A DNA stretch of 64,000 nt from assembly GCA_038030265.1 (NCBI GenBank), contig CM075943.1, positions 44,764,001 through 44,828,000 of the forward strand, read 5' to 3'. Below are positions 56,280 through 64,000 of the stretch, piece after piece; the stretch's first letter is position 1, and each line of letters opens with the position of its first letter. The notes beneath the pieces were generated by a model that was not told the origin of the DNA, did no database searches, and saw only the letters and a program-made list of their open reading frames with translations. Source of the stretch: Corythucha ciliata (lineage: Eukaryota; Arthropoda; Insecta; Hemiptera; Tingidae). Position numbers and translations under genes: made by a program.

Positions 56280-56745
56280 AAGATGTCGAAATTGGGTTTT
56301 TAAGGGGCAAAATTCAAGAAATTGTTTTTTTTTTTAGAGCGAATGCCCGCAAAATTGTGGCTTGGAAGAACCAACTTCTTGGAATTTTAGTATTGAAAGA
56401 GCAAAATTCCCATAAATTGGAATTTGAAGAAGTCAATCTCTCAAAATTTGGCTATAAAAGGGTGGACATCCACGAAACTGGCGTTTATGAGAGCCGAAAT
56501 GATGAAATTTTGTTTTTGAACGAGCCAAATCCATGAATTTCAATTTTAAAAGAGACAACATTTGTTTTCGAACTAGCGAAATCTGTGAATCTAGTTCAAG
56601 AAAGAACAAAGGCCATGAAATTAGTTTTTGAAAGGCTGTAAATACGTGATGTTAGGGTTAGAAATAGCAAAAATACATGAAGTTTCGTTTCAAAGGAGCA
56701 AATTTCGGGACATTTCGCTGTGAGAGAGCGAAAATGTTTAATAAC
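56280..56745. repeat. Degenerate ~40-bp minisatellite, left part
   Basis: The unit is approximately GAAAGAGCAAAATCCATGAA plus TTTGTTTTTG. Variants such as GAACGAGCCAAATCCATGAA and GAAAGAACAAAGGCCATGAA recur every ~35-45 bases. The array stops abruptly at about 56745, where an R1-like element begins, and resumes at 59280. Confidence 0.6.
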
Positions 56746-56746
56746 C

Positions 56747-59275
56747 AAAATCTCCTCACCTGCACCACATCGAGCACCTTCTCGCCACAAGCTCCCCCCA
56801 CACTGTTCTCATTGCCGGTGACGTAAATACCCAACATCCCTGGTGGGATTCTCTCACCACCAACGCTCGAGGCACTTTGGACCTCTCGATGTGCGGTTCC
56901 CGCCCCACACCAGCCTTCGAAGGCCCTCAAGGCTCGCCTACGATCGACATCCTCGTCACCTCTACTCGCTTCCGTCCTTACATTAGTAACTTCGTCAAGC
57001 AGACCGACTTTCCCACGGGGGCACTCCTTCTTTTCTTGGTCAATCGCCTCCTCTCCGACCTCTCGTCGAGACTCTCGCCCAGTCGGGAGACCGGAGTTTC
57101 TTCGCACTCGCTGGCCAGCCTTCCACTCAATTGTTACCGAAGCGCTCGCGTCCTCCCAAGAAGGCGACGGTCTTCTCACTCCCACTCATGACGTCAGGAC
57201 CCTCGAACGAACGAGCGAGAACCATTCTCTCAGCTGTCAATGCCGAGTCACGGAGGCCTCGGTCCCGCGGCAGCACCCCCAGCATCCCAACTCTACACCC
57301 AGTTGGACTCACGCTCGTCCCTCTGACCAAGACCTCACACGGGAACGTTACGTTCGCTCGCGTCGCGCCCTCAAAGCTGAGAGGCAACGTGCGAAACGCT
57401 CTGGGGAGCACTACCGTACAAGATACTCCGGCGGAAAATGGTATCCTCATCTCTCACGGCCTTCCCGTCCCTTACCGCAAGCAATACGTCCATTCCCCGA
57501 GCATAATGCGGCCCTCATACGGGTTTTCTTTCGGAAAGACGTTGCGCTCGCCAGGACAGACGAAGATATCCGCGCTGCCATCGCAAGTGCTGCGTATTTG
57601 TGACACTGAGGGCAAGATTTTGGAGTTTTTGAAACTCCAGACTCTTCGTCCAATCATCATTCCGACGATTCACTACCATCAATTCGGAAGCGCACCAGAT
57701 TGGAACGCAGTACAAGCCATCGAGACCCTTCTTCACTCTGTCCTCTCCGCGACGGGAAACATTGTAATATCCCTGATGTACGACATCAAAGGCGCGTTTG
57801 ACACCGTATGGTGGCCTCGGGCACTCTCCTCCCTACGGGACCTTCGCCCACCATCCAATTAGTGAGCCGACCAATTTACGGCCGACAGGCCACCCTCGGG
57901 AGCGGATGCCAACGAGCTACTGCTCCTGTCACTGCAGGCTGACAGCAAGGGCCTCCCCAGGCTCTCCTGCTATGGGCCCTCCTCATAGACCCCTTATTAC
58001 TGCACCTCCAGCAGCGCGAGGGATTCACGACCATTTGCTACGTTGATGAACTGGCGGTCGTCATTTCAGCTCGCTACCACGATGATGTTCGCCCGTCACG
58101 CCACGTCAATCGTCGCGCACTGGTGCCAACTTAACCGGCTCTCATTAGCACCTCAAAAAACTCAGATGCTACTCTGGCGCGCCTCCACCATCGCCCGCTC
58201 TCAGGGCTTCCGGCTCTTCGACAACCGGGACGTTAAACCCTTCTCGTTAGCCGTCAAATACCTCGGCGTCCACCTCACATCGTGCCTTGTACCCGGTCCG
58301 CACATCGACGCTCTACGCCCCAGAGTTCAGAAACTGTTCGCCCAGCTTCCTGATCTCGCCGGTCAGTGGGGCGCCTCGTTCCATACACAGCGCCTGTACT
58401 ATCAATCTATCTTTCTGGCTATCGTCGGCTATGGAGCTCTGGTCTGGTGGCGGCGCCCCTTTGCACGTGATCGCGCTCAACTTAAGCCTTTACAGCATGA
58501 TGCACTGCTCTGCTTGCGTCCCACATATAACACTATCTCTCACCTCGCGATTCAGATCATCTGCAGTGTGTCCCTTATCGATCTGGACTTCAACCACATC
58601 GTTCTTCGTCACTTTTTAATGACCGGCCAACTCGCGGCATATGATGGTTCTCTCAAAGAGCTTCGCGATCGACTCCACGACCTGCCCGATCCCACCATGT
58701 TTGATCCTCTTCTCAAGTCCCCCCCCCCTCCTGGACCAGTGGCAATGCCCACCACCTGCTGCCCTCCGTCCGCACTTTCAAGGAGGTGTCGTGGTGGAGT
58801 CCCTCCTTCGCAGTGACTCAATTGATTTCCGGCCGTGGCGCTTTCAACTTTCGGCGACGAAAATCCTCTTTCTGCCCTTGTGGTGGCCCCCGTCGAAGAA
58901 ACTGCCGCTCACGTACTATGGGGGACTGCTCACTATATTCGCGGATGCTCGCTCCCTCATTTTCCATCCCGAGCAGAGACGCCTGGACACTGTCTTACCG
59001 TCAGTACGCCCGTGAGGAGCGATGATCCTCGCCTTCAGGCAAACTCCGTCCTCTTCAGGACGCTTCCAGCCTCTCACTGCAACCCAGTAAAATGGCCACC
59101 TTCACGAGGTCCAATCCGTGACTCGTCACCTGGCCAGTGACGAGAACCAGATAGAGGCTGGTAACCTGAGACTTGCACGTGTCGGGCCATCTCTTGCACT
59201 ACCACTTGACTGCTGCAGGGGGATGGGTCAACCCTGAGTCCCTGACCTAAGCCCTAATGTCATGAGACAAGACAC
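56747..59275 (+). pseudogene. 5'-truncated R1-like non-LTR retrotransposon
   Basis: The sequence begins inside the endonuclease: HTVLIAGDVNTQHPWWDS and SPTIDILVTSTRFRPYISNF. RT block 2 reads LMYDIKGAFDTVWWPRALSS. The catalytic box is changed to TICYVDELAVVIS (YVDE instead of YADD). AVKYLGVHLTSCL and YGALVWWRRPF follow. Near 58840-59020, CPCGG and HVL/CSLYSR in different frames represent the C-terminal CCHC finger. There are many frameshifts. GC content is clearly higher than that of the flanks. The left flank AACCAAAATC (56743-56752) and right flank AACAAAAATC (59289-59298) could be a target duplication, but both lie in minisatellite units. Confidence 0.75.
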
Positions 59276-59279
59276 ACGC

Positions 59280-59470
59280 TCGGGAAAAGAACAAAAATCA
59301 CGAAATTTGTTTTTTCGTTGTTCTTTCGTCGATTTCAGAAAGAGTCAAACCTACGAAATTCGAAAGAGTGAAATCCGCAAAACTTTTGGGGATTTTTATT
59401 TGGGTTTAGAATAAGCAAAATCCAGGAATTTGGTTATGAAAAGGGTGAAATGAGTTTTCTGAAATCTGGC
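59280..59470. repeat. Degenerate ~40-bp minisatellite, right part
   Basis: AAAAGAACAAAAATCACGAA, GAAAGAGTCAAACCTACGAA and AATAAGCAAAATCCAGGAA continue the family seen at 56280-56745, in the same orientation. Confidence 0.6.
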
Positions 59471-59479
59471 CAAACATTT

Positions 59480-59930
59480 TAACCCACGAATTACCGCTTT
59501 TCCCCAATAATAGCGACGAACGCCACCAGAAACCGTGAATTAGCATCTTCTGGATTTTATTTTGAGGAGCGATTGAGTGTTTTTCCCTTCATTTGAACTG
59601 GCAAGGCGGCATCTACAGCGTTTTCACTATATTTTTAGCCGCTAATTGGGCGGTTTCTTCACATTTCTCAATTTTAGCCGCGTATAGGGATCTACAGAAA
59701 CTGGTGAGTGGGGATTGATCTTTTTTCTCAATTTTATCAGTCATGAAGGCGTGAATCGCAGCATTTTCCCCAATTATAACCGTGGAATTGGATTCCAGAT
59801 ACTACGAGCTGGCGTTTTTCCTTTATTTTAGCTGTGAATGAATGTTTTTTTTTTTTTTTTTCGATTTTAGCTCTGGATTAACGCTTTAAAGAGTCACCCG
59901 AAACTAGTTCCGCATTTTTTAAAAGCGCCT
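59480..59930 (-). repeat. Inverted, diverged copy of the ~31-bp minisatellite
   Basis: Words such as TCTCAATTTTAGCCGCG, TTTTAGCTGTGAATGAATG and ATTAACGCTTT are the complement of the family at 9530-15350. Strongly diverged, with no higher-order period. Confidence 0.6.
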
Positions 59931-59934
59931 TTCA

Positions 59935-62825
59935 TTTGGTGAGGCGGGCGGGAGGGGATGAATAAATAAATGAAAAAACAGTCCCCTAGGAATGGAGCTG
60001 GATTATGTATATATTCAAAAAGTTAGCCGCCTGCTCCGATATTAGGTGTCGGACTTTATATTATTCATAAAAGTTATCGCTGCAAGGGTCCTCTTCAGTT
60101 TTATGTGATGGTGGCGCGGGGGAGGGGGATTGGTATGCTGTGGAGGGTTATAGGCAATATTTGAGGGTGATGCTATAATATTGCATGCATTGAGGGTGTC
60201 GAGGAACAGACATGGGCATGTGTGGCATTGGCGGGTTTCTATAAAATGCAGAGGGCCGTCAGATATTAAGAGTGAAACAGAAACTTTCGTATTTTATTGT
60301 AAATCTGATACTTCTAAAGACTTTCCCGTTCCTTTCGCTATCCTTTATTCAAAGAAAAACTTTGTGTCTACATTCTTGTTAATGTTCATCGGATATTAAT
60401 ATCATCCCGAACAATTCGTATCACTTCTCTGAAAACAACAACCGTAACTTCCAAACAATTTCAGGATTCCTTTCCTTGGCAGGGAAGGGAACTGTAATAA
60501 TGTCAGTGATCTCCATCTAGAGTTTGAATTATTTGACAAAATGTTCGAGTCCATTCGCGCTTGAATGGAATATTTCCCTGATTTTGGGGAACGATATGCG
60601 GCGCCAAAAAGTGTCCAACGTCTCCCTATATGCGTGAGTAGATTACGGTCCTTTCGCTTTGTAGAAGATAATTAACAGAGCAAAGTCCCCCCCCCTTCCC
60701 TTTTTTCCTGCGATCTTTTGAATGGAGAAATATTTCCGAGCTTTGATAAAGCCCGTGTAATTTCAAGGTAAATCTAATTATCTTGTGATTTTTTTTTTCT
60801 TCTTTTTCTTACTCGTGAATCTCATTTCTGTATCAAAGAGCTTTAAAATCAAGGCAAGTAAAACTGAAAGGAATTAATTTTGAATTCCCTTAGTTAATTT
60901 ACTCCGTTCCACCACCAAAACGGCTACCTAACCTTTCTTCCAACCCCTCCATCCTAAAATAATGTCTCTACTGCATAGGATAGGAAGTCACCTCTGGGCA
61001 ACGGAGAGAGAGAGAGAGAGAGAAGGAGAGTGTGTGTGAGAGAGAAGAACAAAGGTGCAACGGCACCACTATCTAATTTAAACTCTATTTCGGTACCATG
61101 ACTGAAAGTTTACTAGAAAATGAGAAGCACATGTTCGGGAACTCTCTCGCCTTTACCGCACACCTTTTCTAATCCCCGTGCACCAACCCAACCGCTTATC
61201 TCTTCTTGATTAACAATGGTACGCGAAAATTTACGTTGCAGTGTATGTGTGCGAGAGGTTGATGAGCTCTGAGTCGTCAAGGGTGGAGGGGGAGGATTGA
61301 TGATGAAGGGGTGAAGCATAATTGGCAATCGCTCAACACAAAGAGGTTAGGATCTCGCTTGAAATCACCGTGTATATCCCGGCGCTGTTTTAACCGGCTG
61401 TCAGTCTCCCCTCACTCAAAAACCATCGACTAATTACATCAACGGATGAGTATCAAAGATTCAATTCGCTAGAATTTGTTAAAGCTACACCACAGACTTG
61501 AAGTTTGGGGGATTAAGACGAACCCCTTCCCCGCCACTAACCCCCCCCCCCCTCAGGAGAAGATTATTGCAAATGAAAGAAGTTGTGCCTCTTGGAAAGC
61601 AAGCCCATATCGAAAGCGGGGGAAAACTGTGAAGGTACGGTGAAAGAAAAATAAAATGAAAGAACGGAGCAAAGTAGGTGAGGGCACGGGAGGGGGGATT
61701 AATGATTCCGGCTCAGAAAGAGTGGACTTGAATAATACATCAGCCAGGAATGCATGATGCATCAGGTTCAGATTCCCCTTCTATCTCTCCATCCAATCCC
61801 CCAATCTGCCTTTCCAGTCTTGAATATGACAAATAAAGCAATGACGAGAAAAAGGCGGTGGAAGTGTAATACTCTAGTATTACAAGAAAGGAAGGTGAAA
61901 TTTGCTTTTGCTCTAATTGCATACCCGAATTACAAGTGACAGTGAAGTGAGGTGGGTCTAAAAAAGAAATGTTAATAGTTAGAGGGAGTTTTTACTCGAC
62001 TCCTTTTCAAAAAGCTGTACCGCTTCAAGAATTTAGTATCCCTACATTTTTAATGGTTCAAAATTTTAATGAATATGCGTCCGTCTCGCCCATCAGCCAG
62101 AGGTAGCAGGACGATACGGTGGAATTGTCCGATGGATGGGAACACCACAATCGGTCGTGCTGAGGTGCTATCGGTTCCAGGGTTATCACTATACAATAAT
62201 TAAAACAAATATTTTCAATACATGGTAATCATCCTATAGCGCTTGCCGTTACCACTTTGCGATTCTCGGTTATTATAAGATTTTAAAAAATAGACATAGT
62301 CCAAGGTTTAATGCTAGGGTCTATCTCCTGTCTCGACAACTTGTGAAGTGATAAATTCAACATTGAAGGGATGGAAGAGCCGTTAAAGTTAAAAGCTCTA
62401 AGCCCCCGCCCACCCTTTTCTTGTTCCATTCCTTGGGATCCACATGCCTTTTACACTGTCTTTAAAAGTACTTAAATTACAGGATACTATAGCGAAACGG
62501 AATTGATGTGCTACCTACCGTTTCTTAACAGTTTAAACGAGTGTTTCCCCTCGCTTCATTTTCACTCTTTTACGTCTCAATTTCAATCAGATAGTTTCAG
62601 GTCACCGCAGCAAGTCGGTGAGCCGCTTCAATAAAATAAAGCCTTTCTATAGCCAAACGCCTCCACCCAAGGGGAAACAGTTTATCGTGGAGAAACTGCT
62701 TTTTATGACTTGCGACTAATTCAGTAAAATGGAACGCCATCTTGGTCTCCCTCCGTTGAGCTCGTTGCAGTAGACGTCTAGTTTGTCACGTAAGCCTTAA
62801 GCATTGGTCAAATATCGGATTGCCG
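59935..62825. other. Non-coding stretch without recognisable gene
   Basis: I see no motif-bearing frame here. A GA microsatellite lies at about 61004-61050, followed by GTGTGTGAGAGAG, and a C run at 61540-61551. The remaining sequence is AT-rich and unique-looking. Confidence 0.5.
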
Positions 62826-62831
62826 TCATAC

Positions 62832-62856
62832 AGGATGTTTGGTAAGTCGACGGCAA
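62832..62856 (-). repeat. Possible transposon terminus
   Basis: CAGGATGTTTGGTAAGTCGACGG looks like a CAGGGTGTTT-type transposon end. It lies about 820 bases on the 3' side of the minus-strand SWIM gene and may be the end of the element that encodes it. No partner end is in the window. Confidence 0.3.
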
Positions 62857-63676
62857 TAATGCAGGGTTTTTTTTTTAGGTCCAAAATGGACCAAAAAAGT
62901 CAATAAAATAAGGTCCGATTTCCAACCGTTTTCGAGATAATCGATATTTTAGTATTTTTAGCCATGGCGTTGGTTTTATTGGATTCAGCGCTTATAAGTC
63001 GAGAAAAGTTACACGTACATTAAATCTGAGTGCACTACCGAAAAGAGCAGACATTTTGCAGTGGGAATTGGTCCAGTTATCCCCGTAAGTAGTAGCACTT
63101 TTCCTTCACCCGGAGGCGCCAAATGTCGGACGGCACTGCAATGAGCTGCCGCCCCAGGGCTGCACATTTTTTGTGCAAATTGGAAAACGCTATCATACTC
63201 TGTGGTTAACTTATGTTGTTAAAGTTATTGAACGGGCCCCCAAGTGCGTTTCATTCAGAGCGTCACGGCCTTTGCGGTTTTGAGTGAGCCATATCCACGA
63301 AAGGCTCCAGACGGATAAGGGGGGGGGGGCAAAAGTGCCCCAGACGAGTTTTGGGCTCAAACTTCAGGGTAATGTTACCTACCTATAGAATAGTCGGTCG
63401 CCCCAGTTTTAGTTCTTGAAACCCATTCTAAGCCTCGCAAATCCAGAAACTGTCGAAAAAGGCTCTATTCGTACTCATCATTTTTTCTCTGCCCGTGTAT
63501 TAGTGCTATCGATCTGAAACTATATTCGATGTCTTTAAAATAATAATGAAAAAATATGTTTAAAAAAAATTTGTATAAAATAAAATAAAATATAAAAGTG
63601 CATACAAACACTATAATTCACAGGCTGCGATGTTGTCAAAGAACACAAAGTTTGGTTTGTTTATAGCAGTATGCGT

Positions 63677-64000
63677 TCAACAGTCATCGTCACTGTCTTC
63701 ATTGATAACGGGTGTTAAATCGTCAGTAGAAAAAATGGTGTTCAAGAATTCAGCAGGCTTCACAATTCTCTCCTTGTAACGTCCATGTGACAAGTAATAA
63801 ACAATCGCTGCTAGGTGTGAGCAGCGACCCCTAGTTCGAAGGCCATTGGCACACTCGCAGCAGTACCTTTTAATGGCATCGAACCCACTGCCATTGGGCG
63901 TGTAATCAATAGTGGCCCATACACGGGCAGATAATTCTGACAGATTTGATCGGCCGATATTTTCAACAGATATCGTTAACGATCTAGAGCAAACGATGAG
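63677..64000 (-). CDS. SWIM zinc-finger protein, C-terminal part (runs off the window)
   Basis: From 64000 down to a TGA at 63679-63677 the minus strand is open for 107 codons with no start codon needed inside. It reads VENIGRSNLSELSARVWATI and FDAIKRYCCECAN. The sequence GRCSHLAAIVYYLSHGRY follows. CxC...CxH is a SWIM zinc finger. The phrase YCxC-x(4)-RT-x-G-x-C-x-H-x-x-x-(I/V)-x-(Y/W)YL is one I know from the C-termini of uncharacterised, probably transposon-encoded proteins in arthropods and cnidarians. The tail is acidic (NEDSDDDC). SWIM fingers bind DNA or protein; the catalytic part, if any, lies outside the window. Confidence 0.7.
   Translation of the reverse strand, partial: LIVCSRSLTISVENIGRSNLSELSARVWATIDYTPNGSGFDAIKRYCCECANGLRTRGRCSHLAAIVYYLSHGRYKERIVKPAEFLNTIFSTDDLTPVINEDSDDDC

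Overview
This is eukaryotic DNA, most likely from an insect. It contains a spliced host gene whose C-terminus is typical of insect CRAL-TRIO lipid-binding proteins. The transposon set is also arthropod-like: piggyBac, BEL/Pao, I-, jockey- and R1-type and CR1-like non-LTR elements, a Penelope-like element, and hAT-like and other MITEs. I see no bacterial operons, rRNA or tRNA genes, and no CRISPR array. The species cannot be named from the sequence alone.

Layout. 1-3886 is the right part of a non-autonomous hAT-like element filled with a 20-bp minisatellite. 5109-16558 holds the last three exons of a plus-strand CRAL-TRIO gene. Its 10.8-kb last intron contains a MITE and a 5.8-kb minisatellite with a 378-bp higher-order repeat. 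16.9-21.2 kb is a graveyard of hairpins, satellite pieces, a piggyBac fossil and a jockey RT fossil. 21.3-24.0 kb is a minus-strand CR1-like retrotransposon with a PHD-finger ORF1. Next to it, 24025-25008 is a two-exon gene of unknown function. 26.06-30.0 kb is a piggyBac element with an uninterrupted 598-aa transposase, itself apparently invaded by a 5'-truncated Penelope-like element. 30.9-34.2 kb is a broken BEL/Pao pol and a probable LTR on the minus strand. 34.2-37.3 kb has no recognisable gene.

37.35-43.4 kb is a nearly full-length I-type non-LTR element, with ORF1, an ORF2 carrying one frameshift, RNase H, and three related stem-loops in the 3' region. It is followed by a CR1-like tail (43.5-44.1 kb, minus) and a decayed RNase-H-bearing non-LTR element (44.1-48.64 kb, plus). 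A decayed minus-strand CR1-like element (48.64-49.48 and 53.06-53.23 kb) is split by a second, complete copy of the minisatellite-bearing hAT-like element. That copy (49485-53055) is flanked by the perfect 8-bp duplication TTATGGTA. 56.3-59.5 kb is a degenerate ~40-bp minisatellite split by a 5'-truncated R1-like element. The right edge (63677-64000, minus) is the C-terminal end of a SWIM zinc-finger protein, probably transposon-derived, that runs out of the window.

The window contains no gene system in the operon sense. Most of it is nested mobile DNA around one host gene. The strongest new-looking signals are the hAT-like element that carries and disperses a minisatellite, the conserved-loop hairpin trio in the I-type 3' region, the intronic 378-bp higher-order repeat, the orphan two-exon gene, and hammerhead-like cores in a Penelope-like element and in an unrelated-looking palindrome.
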